Positions 47,561-58,034 of a stretch of DNA of 64,000 nucleotides are shown here, piece by piece. The notes below the pieces were generated by a model. The model had not been told where the DNA came from and ran no database searches. It worked only from the letters and a program-made list of their open reading frames with translations. Source of the DNA: Epinephelus fuscoguttatus (taxonomy: Eukaryota; Chordata; Actinopteri; Perciformes; Serranidae); NCBI RefSeq assembly GCF_011397635.1, contig NC_064755.1, forward strand, positions 16,847,282-16,911,281, in the 5' to 3' direction. Numbering within the stretch: the stretch's first letter is position 1; each line of letters begins with the position of its first letter. The position numbers were made by a program, and so were the translations under genes.

Positions 47561-48313
47561 AGCTAAAGAAGGAGTCATGCAGCGATAGACTCTTTTGGCA
47601 CTTAACTCAGTTGCGCACATAGTCTGATAGCATAGGACACATACCTTGAGTCAAAGGGCTAATGCCATTACACGATGATAGTCTCTTGTTTAGTGGCTAA
47701 CAGCAGCTAATGTTAGCATAAGGTTCACACCCATAGGAGTAAGTAGTAACTGTAGCCAATTTAGTCTGAGAGACTGAGAGGTTTGTTAGTGACAGCTGTT
47801 CAGCTTGTGTTTATATGACTCTGGCATTTAACAGAGATGTTTATTCATGAAGATATTGGACTGAAGGAGCTCAGAGAGCACGTGGAATGTAGCAACTTCA
47901 CCAGGGGGTGAACGGAATAACACTGATAATATGAGCTTTAATGTTGGCAGTAAAGTAGTATTTATATAGTAGAGGGTTATGTTCAGGATGCCTCCAGTGT
48001 GTCATTGAGTAGGCTCTTAGGCCCGCCCAAACAATTCTGGATACAGAAATGATGAAAAACAGTTTAACTCCATAGTTTAGTACTACACAGTTTAGTCTTT
48101 TCACATTTACAGCAAGTATTTTCTAAGATGAGTAATGTGTTTTGAAAGAAATCACTGATTTAGCTTTACGGAGACTTTAAAGTCTATGACCTTAAGGTTG
48201 GTGTTTAAGAGAATTCTGACTGATACAGAAAAGTAAAATAGTAAACCCGCGGATCCTTGAAAGCGGTTGAAGGGAAAAAAATAACTAAATAAATAAAAGG
48301 AAAAAAGAGAGAA
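47561..48313. other. Outer provirus interior, origin unclear
   Basis: Probably the 5' portion of the antisense LINE or decayed proviral sequence. No ORF or domain is visible. Confidence 0.4.
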
Positions 48314-48325
48314 AACATTTTGCTT

Positions 48326-48694
48326 GGGCGGCACGGTGGTGTGGTGGTTAGCACTCTTGCCTCACAGCAAGAGGGTTGCCGGTTCGATCCCGGGCGTGGG
48401 AGCCCTTCTGTGCAGAGTTTGCATGTTCTCCCCGTGTCAGCGTGGGTTCTTTCCGGCTTCCTCCCACAGTCCAAAGACATGCAGATTGGGGACTAGGTTA
48501 ATTGGTAACTCTAAATTGTCCATAGGTGTGAATGTGAGCGTGAATGGTTGTTTGTCTCTGTGTGTCAGCCCTGCGATAGTCTGGCGACCTGTCCAGGGTG
48601 TACCCTGCCTCTCACCCGATGTCAGCTGGGATAGGCTCCAGCCCCCCCGCGACCCTCAAGAGGATGAAGCGGTTAGAAGATGAATGAATGAATG
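48326..48694 (+). mobile_element. tRNA-derived SINE 2
   Basis: The head GGCGGCACGGTGGTGTGGTGGTTAGCAC has a box A-like sequence, and GGTTCGATCCC (48381-48391) is box B. A central domain (TGCATGTTCTCCCCGTGTC, CTGGGATAGGCTCCAGC) and a (GAAT)n tail follow. The exact 12-bp target duplication AACATTTTGCTT lies at 48314-48325 and 48695-48706. This is a widespread teleost SINE type. The intact duplication suggests recent insertion. Confidence 0.9.
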
Positions 48695-48937
48695 AACATT
48701 TTGCTTTACCAGTAAGTCTAGTATCACATTTACATTAGTAAAATACTTTTAAAACAGGGTCATGGAAGTGCAGGTTTAAAGCTGTAATAATTGATTGAGT
48801 AATAAGCATTTAACCAATGGATTGAAGTTCTAGTGTGTAGGAGTTAGGGTGACATTGGTAGAAAGGGGATATGATATAATCAGTATGTTGGGGTATAATC
48901 AGCTGAAAATAAGAATTAGGCTACTACTCTAGCTACA

Positions 48938-49330
48938 ATGTTAAAGGGGATAAATGCTACAACAGTGATGGTGACAACTACTTTTGTCACTTCTAGAAAT
49001 TTTACAAATGAGGTTGTGACAAGGGCAACTTTTACCAAGAAAACTGTTTCAGATGAAAAAGAGGAGGTTTTTGACTTTGATTGGACATCAGAAGACATGA
49101 CTGACCACTACCATGCATTACAGAAGAGAGACACTAAGTGGAAGGCATATGGATTTGATTCCTAGGTGTTACAAATCGCAGACCCATGGGCAGGAAGGAA
49201 AATATGGTGACAGCGGTCCCTGTAAGATTGTTTTTGTTCAAATGATACTCATAAGGGGCATGAGATGTTTATGGGAATCTCAGATTGTGATAACTATATG
49301 ATGAGCAAGGGTAAGCGTAAGCGTGAGACT
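48938..49330 (+). pseudogene. env: env surface-subunit remnant, outer provirus
   Basis: An open piece at 48938-49165 (Thr/Val-rich, VFDFDWTSEDMTDHYHALQKRD) is followed by other-frame pieces with GKYGDSGPC and a basic SKGKRKRE near 49304. No homology beyond position is clear. It lies directly upstream of the recognisable transmembrane part. Confidence 0.45.
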
Positions 49331-49539
49331 ATTGATGACTTGTATGAAGTGACTTTTTATGTGCTACATTGCAAATAGAATAGAACTGTGATGGTACAGA
49401 ACCAAATTTTGCCCGGTAACGTGACTATAGGGAATTTCGAGGATATTTGAGGGGTTTGTGGCGATAAGGCACACATCTTTCTACCGTATGGGTGGATAGG
49501 ATGTTGTTACATGGCAACGCTACAACTCCCATATGAGGT

Positions 49540-50209
49540 TCTTGCTGTCCAGAAGGGAAAGTACCTGATGAGGATCAATCTAAAGTTATTCCTGAAAGCA
49601 GGAAGAAAAGGGACATGGCAAGATTTTATTATTTGGAGTCCTACCATTGGAGGATAAGTCTAGGAGAGAAGTGGGGTATAGGATTATTCCCATGGTATGG
49701 TGTGACATTTTTTGCAGATCGCATTGATAATATAACCTACACCCTACAGGGTTTTGCGAATGGGACTATAAGAGGTTTTGAATACTTGTCAAATACTCAG
49801 AGGAGTCACAGACTGACGTTGCTGAAACATGACATGGCACGTGATGATATTTTGGCCAATCAAGGTGGCCTATGTGTGGCTTTGAACTTGACTGGGGATG
49901 CTTGTTATACATTGATTCCTGATAGTTCAGACAATATGACTAGTGTCATAGATGCATTGAAAAAATATAAGGGATGCCTTTGGCTCATCGGAAGGATCTG
50001 GATGGTCTGCAAATGCTTGGTTGCAGGAGAAATTTGCATCTTTAGGAGCAGTGTTGGTTTGGGTTTTGAGAGCAGTTCTTCTATCATTGTGTGTGATGTT
50101 CTGCTTTTGTATGCTGCTATTGACCTTTGCAGAAGGCTATGATATTGAGATGGGTTGGAGTTGTAATGCCTGGAGATTATGTTCAGATGCCATTATTACA
50201 GAGGACTGA
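49540..50209 (+). pseudogene. env: env transmembrane subunit, outer provirus
   Basis: An RKKR furin-type cleavage motif (49600-49611) precedes a hydrophobic GIGLFPWYGVTFF (fusion-peptide candidate). Then come a heptad helix, QGGLCVALNLTGDACYTL (a cysteine pair with 9 residues between, not the CX6CC pattern) and DNMTSV. A single frameshift near 49965 moves the anchor (FASLGAVLVWVLRAVLLSLCVMF) into the frame 50021-50209. Otherwise the region is largely open. The motif pattern matches the relic at 6661-7053. Confidence 0.7.
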
Positions 50210-50940
50210 CGTAGATGTTGACGAGGAAGTGGTGATAGAAGGTGGACTGGAATGTTTAATTATATTACAGTGTTAACATCCATTATTTTGTTATTTAGTA
50301 GTTTCTTACTATAGGAGTGGTATGATTAAAGGGGGGCAATGGAAATGTGATGTATGTGATGTAAATGTGATGTAATACTGTGAAAGTATGATATTGTGAA
50401 TTTCACATCTACTTATAAGGTGAAGTCTTGCATTTGATGTTTTAATTAATTTGAATTTGCTTCCTTTGCAAAGATACTGGTTGGTGTTTTCTTTTCTTTC
50501 CCTCCTAGGACGATACTGCGGGAAGACCACCTTGAGGGTGGTTGGTTGTTCAGGGACCCCGATGTTCTGAAGGGATTCAGACACTCAAATATGGACAACA
50601 AAATGGACTGGAGGACTCTGAACAAGGACACTGTGATAAAATGTCCAGATTTAAAACACCATCGACGCTACACTGAGAGTCAACGCTGCTGAGGAGCTGC
50701 AGTGTGATACATTTTTATGTCTTTTTTTTGCTTGAAGAATGATAGTTTCTGCTATGGGGTAAATACATTGGGACCTCAGATGTTTTCTTTTTTTTCGGGT
50801 GCTTAAGGATATTGGTGCTAGGCAGGGAACGGTCCACTGGAAGGTGCGATGGGTTGCTAAGGTTATGCTGTAGGAAGCACTGTAGAAGGAACTGTTATTT
50901 TTGTCAAAACTGCAAGTATGTATGTATTACTCTTTTATTT

Positions 50941-50975
50941 TTCGAGACTCTGTGTAGTCTCGAAGGGGGGAAATA
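50941..50975 (+). promoter_or_regulatory. Hairpin and polypurine tract before 3' LTR
   Basis: TTCGAGACT (50941-50949) and AGTCTCGAA (50956-50964) form a perfect 9-bp stem with a 6-nt loop. This is followed at once by GGGGGGAAA and TA before the LTR start at 50976. The G-rich run is the expected plus-strand primer. Confidence 0.75.
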
Positions 50976-51351
50976 TGTAGTATCTGACGTGCCACATGTT
51001 ATGTGATGACCGGGGTCTTATATGATCAGTTAGAGGCCCAGGTCAAGATTTTATTATGGCTCAGGTCAAGGATAGATAAGTAAGATGAAAGGTTGGATTC
51101 CATCTAGATTGTATCTCTGTCACTTGTCACATTTTGTCTCAAAGTTCATCAAAACAACCGACCTATATATGCAGGGTAAATTGAGTCGTTATTCAGAGCA
51201 GTTCATATTGGCTTCGAACTCTCTCTCAGGCTTCCTAGGCGCTTGATTTGATGCTGTACTTCTTGTAATAAACCTTTTCTATATACAAGCAAGATGGTGT
51301 CATCGGAGTCTCCTTCATCACCTTCACATCATCGCTATTTAATAAACGACA
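50976..51351 (+). repeat. 3' LTR of outer provirus
   Basis: 376 bp with the same termini as the 5' LTR and only three transitions (at about 50989, 51007 and 51187). Confidence 0.95.
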
Positions 51352-51621
51352 TATATAAAAAGGTTTATTACAATAAGTACAGCATCAAATCAAGCACCTA
51401 GGATTGCCTGATGGTTCAAAGCCAATTCGAACTGCTCTGAATAACAGCTCCAACTAATCTAGATGGAATCCAACCTTTCAACCTAGCTTATCAGTCCTCT
51501 CTCTCTCTCACATCAGGTTGCAACAACCTGACTAGCCTACCTTCTTATACCCCTGACTGATTTATCCCGTTACCACGTCTAGCGATACATCACAAACATA
51601 TTCATTGTTCTCGTCACTACA
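51352..51621 (-). mobile_element. Older LTR, inverted, right fragment
   Basis: Continues the inverted LTR begun at 32418-32487: the reverse complement of ...CTTCTTGTAATAAACC..., the GCTTGATTTGATGCTGTACTT block, and GGATTCCATCTAG are readable. After about 51480 it diverges in U3 from the younger LTR and ends in a plausible terminus CACTACA at 51621. No matching 4-bp duplication was found (CTCT on the left, GATG on the right). Confidence 0.7.
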
Positions 51622-53287
51622 GATGTACAGACGGTGATGTGTTCATATATCTTATTAAGTCTCCTTCTTGCTACTGATCTGGTCAGAGTGACTTTTTCCT
51701 CTAGTCAGCTGCAGCTAACCCTATTGTGCCTTTGCGCCTACATATGGTTAAATGGCAATCAGTAAGTACTCACCAGCATAGTTTGATTAGGTATGGAATA
51801 TATGTGTTGAATTAATGTACGCATTTACACATGTATTGTACTCATTCACACACACACACACACATCTGGTCATGTATTGCATGAATATCACTGAGATTAA
51901 ATGTTTTTTTAAAAATGAGGTAAGACTTGGCTGTGACACATTCGTGGGGAAATTTGAGTCCAGGCTGGCACCACACGGTACACCAGTATGAGTCATACCC
52001 AGGTGGCCCAAGAGATTACATGTTAGGATCTGACTCATCAATGTTGAGATCATGTCCAAACGTGCCAAAAGATGACACCATTATGTTCTGGCTCATGTAG
52101 GATTAAAGAAAAAAAGGTGGAGAAGGGCTGGACTGCGCACTGGGAGAACTGGGACTATTCCCGAAGCGCTGGTTTGTGATTGGCCTGCTGGCCTGCTTGT
52201 CATTTTTTCCCAACAGGCAGGCCAGACCAGTGCAATCACAGCAGCGCAATGATGCGAGGAGAGGGATGAGGTGTGTGAGGTTGAACCACTTTTCAGTTGT
52301 CAAAAGACAAGACGTGATTGGTTTGTTTCGATTTACACCTGCCCCAACAGTCCTACGTTGTAAACACAGCCAGCATGGTGAGGAGGGGGTTTGTCAACTC
52401 GCGTCGTGTGTGTCTGTGTCGGAGCCTGCTGGCGCTGAGATTAAAACATACAATGCTTCTGCAAGTAAATTACCTAAAAAACACTGGTTCTTCTCAGCAT
52501 GAAGGGACCCCCAGGGGTCCTTGAAGCCAGATAAATGATTGATAAATGGACCCTATAGTACATTTGGTAAGGCTCCATTTGTACGTTCTCAGAGAGAGTT
52601 AAAGTAACACTGAGGGTTGGACTTTACAATTACAGTGTAGGCATGTAGGCCCTTGAAATTCACAAGTTTTTAAGTTAAAATAAGGATTGAGATTTGAAAA
52701 CCACGGACCTACTCGACACATTTTCACTACTTTTGAGATGATTTATTTGTGCAACAAATGGGATATGATCATTTCATTATCCTGTATGAATACAAGGGCA
52801 AATCAAGTAAGAAATTCACTGTTATACTGTAGAGTATAAACTATAGTGTATGCAAAACAACTATAATTCTATATTTGCTGTGTAAAGGTGGAGGTGGTGC
52901 TGGTACCAGTCCTGCTGATGCTTCAGAAGGAGAGGCCAGTGCAGGGCAATTGGCAGAAGGTACAGAAAAATGTCTACAGTAGGGCATGTCATTGGTGGTA
53001 CATAAACTTGAGTTATTTGCATAATCCTTGGGATTACATTACAAGAATGCTATTTATTCATTATTATTATTAATCACCAGCCTGTAACAAGTTGCAGACA
53101 CATGAACACCAGGCACTGGCAGTTGAAATAAATGGCTCTCTCATGTAGTTGTAATAATGGCCTTCTTGGCACTATAGCTTTATTCTACAAAGTGAATTTT
53201 GCTGTCTGTTGCCCTACTGTTATGTATCCCAGCCCAAACATGAAAGCTATTGTATATTCCAAACTTGGATTTAGGTTGGGGTTCATG
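51622..53287. other. No gene seen; possible MITE edge at 52124
   Basis: A CA repeat at 51847-51863. AGGGCTGGACTGCGC at 52124-52138 resembles the inverted end seen near 60107 (CAGGGCCGGACTGGG). No coding or RNA evidence. Confidence 0.4.
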
Positions 53288-53631
53288 GTAACACTTTACA
53301 ATAAGGTACACAAAATTAGAGTAATTTCTGAGGAACTAATGAGGAACTAATGAGTAGTTACCGAGGAACTAAGGTACACAAAATTAGAGTAGTTACTGAG
53401 GAACTAATGAGGAACTAACTATTAGTTAATGGTCAGTTCTTCAGTAACCCCTGATCAAATTTCAGAGGAGTAGTTACTGAGGAACTAATGAGGAACGAAT
53501 GAGTAGTTACTGAGGAATGAATGAGGAACTAATGATGAACTAACTATTAGTTAATGGTCAGTTCTTCATTAACTCATGATCAAATTTCATAGAGGAGTTA
53601 ATCACGACTTAATGATTAGTGAACTAGTTAC
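53288..53631. repeat. Tandem GAGGAACTAATGAG repeat element, copy 1
   Basis: Begins near GTAACACTTTACAATAAGGTACACA. It then has many variants of GTAGTTACTGAGGAACTAATGAG and an internal AACTAACTATTAGTTAATGG palindrome. It is cut by the Rex1 3' end at 53632. The same unit recurs at 59071-59350. Confidence 0.8.
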
Positions 53632-53814
53632 TTAGATTAGATAAATTAGATAGAACTTTTTAATCCCTTGGGAAGACTCCCTCAGGGAAATTAAGATTCC
53701 AGCAGCATTGGATAGCAGCACACAGGGAAAAGAGCGCACAGGGTATCAAAAAGTAAAAAGTAAAAACAATTTGCAAAATATAACTATGGATATAAGATAT
53801 ACTTATTGTAGTGG

Positions 53815-54778
53815 CTACTGCTCCTTCCCATCCTCTGTCTTCCTGTTACTCCTCCTCCCCCCGAGTGAGGAGTTGTACAGTCTGGTGGCCTGAGGGACAA
53901 AGGAGTTTTTCAGTCTGTTAGTCCTGCACTTGGGAAGGAGCAGTCTTTGGCTGAACAGGCTCCTCTGGTTGCTGATGACAGTGTGCAGAGGGTGACTGGC
54001 ATTGTCCATAATGTCCAGCAGTTTGTCCAGTGTTCTCTTCTCTGCCACCGTCACCAGAGAGTCCAGCTTCATGCCAACCACAGGGCCAGCCCACCTGATC
54101 AGTTTGTCCAGTCATGTTAAATGACTGCAGCCTCCTCAGGAAGTACAGCCTGCTCTGTCCCTTCCTGTACAGGTGGTTGGTGTGGGTTGTCCAGTCCAGT
54201 TTGCTGTCCAGCCACAGCCCGAGGTACCTGTAAGAATCCACAGCCTCCACCTCAACGCCCTCGATCAGAACTGGTCGCTGTCTTGGTCTGGACTTCCTAG
54301 TCAATGACCAGCTCCTTTGTCTTGGAAGTGTTGAGCTGTAGATGGTTTGTATGGCACCAGACAGCAAAGTCCCTCACTAGGCTCCTGTACTCCTCCTCTC
54401 TGTCATCCCTGATGCATCCAACGATGGCTGTGTCATCAGCGAACTTCTGGATGTGACACAGCTCAGAGTTGAAGCAGAAGTCCGAGGTGTACAGGGTGAA
54501 GAGAAGAGGGGCCAGCACCGTGCCCTGGGGTGCTCCGGTGCTGCTGATCACAGTGTCAGACGTGGTGTCCTTCAGCCTGACGTACTGCTGCCTGTCGTGT
54601 TGCACCTGGGGTCTGAGGAGGCTGAGGAAGAGCCGCTCCAACGTCTTCATCAGGTGTGAAGTGAGTGCCACTAGTCATTCAGCTCGCTGGGCCGGTTCTT
54701 CTTGGGAACTAGAACGATGCAGGATGTCTTCCAGAGGGTGGGCACTCTCCCTAGCTGCATGCTAATGTAGCCGGAGGT
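53815..54778 (-). pseudogene. Rex1-like RT, C-terminal two thirds
   Basis: The frame 54671-54297 gives SHLMKTLERLFLSLLRPQV, GAPQGTVLAPLLFTLYTSDF and KFADDTAIVG, the catalytic FADD box. The frame 54367-53918 gives VDSYRYLGLWLDSKLDW and RLYFLRRLQSF, and 54081-53815 the C-terminus with RNRFKNSFVP-like KNSFVPQATRLYN. Frameshifts near 54330 and 54100 and a stop near 54670 inactivate it. Confidence 0.8.
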
Positions 54779-56457
54779 TGTCTCCCTCCTTGCCACTATT
54801 CGGCACTGTGTTTGCTTTCCAACCACCGTGATTGCGGGGCGGTGCCATGCGCACCGTTATATTCAGGTGTGAGGCCGCGCCCCGTCCTCTCTTCCGCTCC
54901 TCGCTTGCTCCCGTGGTGGCTGTGGCGTGGCGTGTCAGCGTTGTTTGGCGTGCAGCGTTTGTTTGGTGCAGCCGTCCCGTGTTTGTGACCGCCGTCGAGG
55001 CACGCAAATCTTCTCTACCCCGGTAAGCATCTGCGGTCTTCTCCTTTTGCTCTGTATGTGCGTAATGCGCAGTTTGGTCACACGCTCTCCACTCCTTGCA
55101 GCGCAGCTGACTGCTTGGTCCGGGGGAGGCGGGAGTGGCTCGCTGGAGCCTCGCTGTGTTCAGCTACTGGTCCGCTCTGGTATGTTGTCCGCACGTTGTC
55201 TGCCTGTTCATTTTCAACTGTTGCTTGGCTCCCTGCTGATCACTCTCTTGTGCGTAATTCTCAGGCCGTGTGTGTTTAAAGCTGCGTCCTGTGAGGCTCG
55301 CATCCGCTGGTTGTTTATGTTCGCTGTGCATGCCTGGCACCCCTGGTATGTATTAATTTGGTTTCTTAAGTTAGTTTCAATTCATTTAATTAATTTACTA
55401 AATATTAGGTTTTGTTTCTGTTTCTTTTTTTTAGTGGCCTGTAACTCTGGCCATCACATCACTCCTGGAGCTGCGTTGCTGTTTTGGTTTTTATGTTCTA
55501 ATTCTGTTTTGGTTATTCTGTTTTGGCTTTTCTGGTTTTGGTTCTTTTCTTTCTTTTCTTTTCTCTTCATTTTGGTGTTTGGTTTCCTGTTTAAAATTTG
55601 TTTGGTTTTTTTGTATTTGTTTGCTGTGGGGCGGACTACGCTTTGGCCAGTGCTGGTTGCCGCCTGGACCTACTGACTGAGGTCCCATTGATTTAAGGCT
55701 GTGCTGGGGCCTACATGATTGCCCCTGCCACCAACCATGATCTCTTTATTTTAAACCTTGTGTTAATTTGTTTCATTCGTGTTTCTTTGGTGGTTCTTTT
55801 CAATTAGTTCAGTAATTTTCTCTTTATCTTTTTGGGTTATTAATTGTGATAAATTGATTTAATTATTCATATTTTCTTGTATTGGATTTCAGTTGGGTTA
55901 AATTAGGTTCATTAAATTACGGTTCTTTTGTAATTTTTATTAGTTAGTCCACACCAATTTTTGTTTAGTCCTTGGGCATGTTTTAATCCTTGTTCTCTTT
56001 TTTTTTTTTGTTCAGGTGCTGGTGGCTGACGGCGGCAGTTTGACCCCTGGTGGTGGTGCATTCTTCACAAACCCCCTCCCTTTTTTGTTGTGTGTGTGTG
56101 TGTGCAGTGTCACGGGTGGTTTATTTTGAGGATCCCTTCTCCCTTTTTGGTTTCTGCCGCATGGTAAGCCCCAGCCCTGACCTTATTCCCCTCCCCTGTC
56201 CAAGTGCCTATTTTATATTATGTGTGGTGTGTGACATATTGTTTCTTTTCTTTTGTATAATTTAGTTTAATAAAGTTTGTTTGTTTTTAAAATTACAAAC
56301 CGTCTCGCCCCAGTGGTTTACGAATCTGTGTGACCTGATCTAGTTAAAATCTTAATCTAGTATTTCCTGGGGTGCAATTCCCCAGGTGGCGTTGTCGGAC
56401 ACCTGAATCTTGATACTGATATTTAAACACACACCCCCCCCCCAACTCGCCACACTA
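54779..56457 (+). mobile_element. Unclassified 1.68-kb insertion, solo-LTR-like
   Basis: It sits exactly within the Rex1 reading frame. AGGT precedes it (54775-54778) and follows it (56458-56461), or AGGTTG if the boundary is drawn later. It begins TGTCTCCC and ends CACTA. It is CpG-rich at the start (54830-55060), T-rich in the middle, and has AATAAAG at 56269 followed by about 190 bases ending in a C run. That layout (promoter-like start, polyadenylation signal near the end) fits a solo LTR, but there is no second copy to confirm it. Confidence 0.5.
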
Positions 56458-56754
56458 AGGTTGAAGATGTGTTGTAGCGGTTCTCCCAGTTCAGCAGCGC
56501 AAGTCCTCAGTAGTCGGGGGCACACCATGTCCGGGCCTGCAGCTTTCCTGGGGTGAAGCTTCCTCAGCTGTCCTGACCTGGTCCACAGTGATGTATGGAG
56601 TAGGTTGTGTTGAGGTGGGAGAGGAGGGGGAGGGGGCTGCTGCTGTGATGTCTGGGGGGAGGTGTGCTGAGGGAAGAAGGAGAGATGGCTGCAGTGAGGG
56701 AGAGGGTGGGAGGGGGCATGGGCTGGTTGAACCGGTTGAAGAAGTCATTAAGTT
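56458..56754 (-). pseudogene. Rex1-like RT, upstream fragment
   Basis: On the minus strand: ELNDFFNRF-like context, a Pro/Ser-rich stretch (PPSPSLQPSLL, SSPTSTQPTP), YITVDQVRTA and ELGEPLQHIFNL, the linker and start of the RT in Rex1 elements. A frameshift lies near 56520. Confidence 0.65.
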
Positions 56755-58034
56755 CCTTCGCCTTCGCCAGATCCAGATGTGCTGGCTATCAATCAATAAA
56801 ATTAATACAAAGATGACATATGCCATGCCTAGGTCACTTCATCCTAACAACCCTCCCTTTTTTTAAACACAGCATTAAACACACTAAAAACTAAGAATAT
56901 ATTTGATTAAAACATGAATACATATATGACAAAGAAAATAACACAAACAAACTCAATGCTAGTGGAAGCGAAAAACCCACACATCCAAAATATCCCTTAT
57001 GGGAAAATTCCCCCACGGTCCCCCTTTTACTTTTTCCTCCCGTCAATCAATTGGAGCAACCACTGCAAAAACATGTAATGCTAAAATGAAGGATACAAGT
57101 ATGTTAAACATTACATTGAAACAATAAAACATGCATAAAGAATAACAGTATTCAGGTGATTTTGCTGTTTCTCCTTCCTTTTCCTAATCCACCTGTTGCG
57201 TCATTCCCTCATCATCCTCCGATGAAGATGAAAAATTCGAAAAAGATGAGGTGCTCTCGCACCTTGGCCTTCTTTTAATGAGTACCTGTACATGGTTGAC
57301 AGGGTTTTGAACCATGGAAATGTTAGTCACAGATCTGAGGATTAATGCTCTCAGAATGGGAAAACAACAGCCTAACACAAAAATCACAATAAAGAAAATT
57401 ATTAAAAGTGGCCCACAAACACTGACTATCCATGCAAGCAATGAATTCCTCTTAAACGCTTGTGTTATCCACTCCATGCCTTTAAATTCCCCATAATTAC
57501 CTCCTAAAGCATGAGCTTCCCTATTTGTACTCACAACCCTCTCCTGTATATCTCTAAGATTCTATATAGCCACTAACAGCTTTCCTAATCCTTCTGCTTC
57601 TGACGGCAAATAAGTACAGCAGCTCTCTCCAATTATAGTACATACTCCTCCCTGAGCTGCTGTAACCATATCTAATGCCAACCGATTTTCAATTGCATAC
57701 TTCCGAATGAGAGCGACTTCTGCACTCAACGCTTTGAATCTCAAAGCTGTGGCATTTGCTAAACCACCACATCATGTCTCGTCAGTGCAATCACGAAATG
57801 ATTATCATACTGCAATTCAGTATTCCAAAATAGAGTCTTGAAATACAGTTGCGAATGTGATTATTTGGGGCACCCATATGTAACTAATCTGTGGCATCCC
57901 TAAAGAAAATCACATGATCCAGCAGCACCAATACCTTGGGTCTCTGTCCAAACCAGATCCAGATGTGCTGGCTATCAATCAATAAAATTAATACAAACAT
58001 GACGCATGCCATGCCTAGGTCACTTCATTCTAAC
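56754..58034 (-). mobile_element. ERV relic with LTR fragments
   Basis: An 88-base segment at 57947-58034 recurs at 56754-56840 (about 93% identical, same orientation), reading TGTTAGGATGAAGTGACC from the U3 start on the minus strand. The left copy is directly preceded (minus strand) by a purine-rich AAAAAAAGGGAGGG tract. This is consistent with two LTR starts flanking an env-only interior. The LTR bodies and gag-pol are missing, and the left LTR is cut by Rex1. Confidence 0.65.
57184..57780 (-). pseudogene. env: env transmembrane subunit of ERV relic
   Basis: 57744-57562 reads KALSAEVALIRKYAIENRLALD then GVCTIIGESCC, a CX6CC motif. 57534-57184 reads EFKGMEWITQAFKRNSLLAW, the anchor IVSVCGPLLIIFFIVIFVLGCCFPI, and a tail with SSSFSNFSSSSEDDEG. 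Only a short frame break near 57550 separates them. It resembles the inner provirus env (GVCDVIGEECC) in motif but not in detail. Confidence 0.7.

Larger units (their letters stand above)
32488..51351 (+). mobile_element. Outer endogenous retrovirus, family C, with nested insertions
   Basis: Two 376-bp LTRs in direct orientation (32488-32863 and 50976-51351) are flanked by the exact duplication TATA (32484-32487 and 51352-51355). The LTRs differ at three positions, all C/T or A/G. The interior, minus the inner provirus (35230-46131 plus one target copy), is about 7.2 kb. It has a purine-rich leader with no recognisable gag, a small basic ORF cut by the inner provirus, an antisense L2 relic and a SINE. 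It ends with an env gene with one frameshift, and a polypurine tract. No pol was found. Confidence 0.9.
53632..56754 (-). mobile_element. Rex1-like LINE, split by 1.68-kb insertion
   Basis: The 3' end lies on the left (ATTTATCTAATCTAA tail on the minus strand, with TTTCCCTGAGGGAGTCTTCC), and RT sequence runs rightward to 54778. After the insertion 54779-56457 the protein resumes with the upstream RT part (GHGVPPTTEDLRC). The 5' truncation point near 56754 joins retroviral LTR sequence. Confidence 0.75.

Noticed and set aside
54927..55676. 249-codon plus-strand ORF in the Rex1 insertion
   Set aside because: Hydrophobic, Cys/Phe/Leu-rich translation of T-rich sequence with no domain, no splice or start context. 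Likely chance.
56754..58034. percomORF-type conserved env gene
   Set aside because: The env piece is truncated with a frame break and LTR fragments beside it. I cannot tie it to that conserved fish locus from sequence alone.
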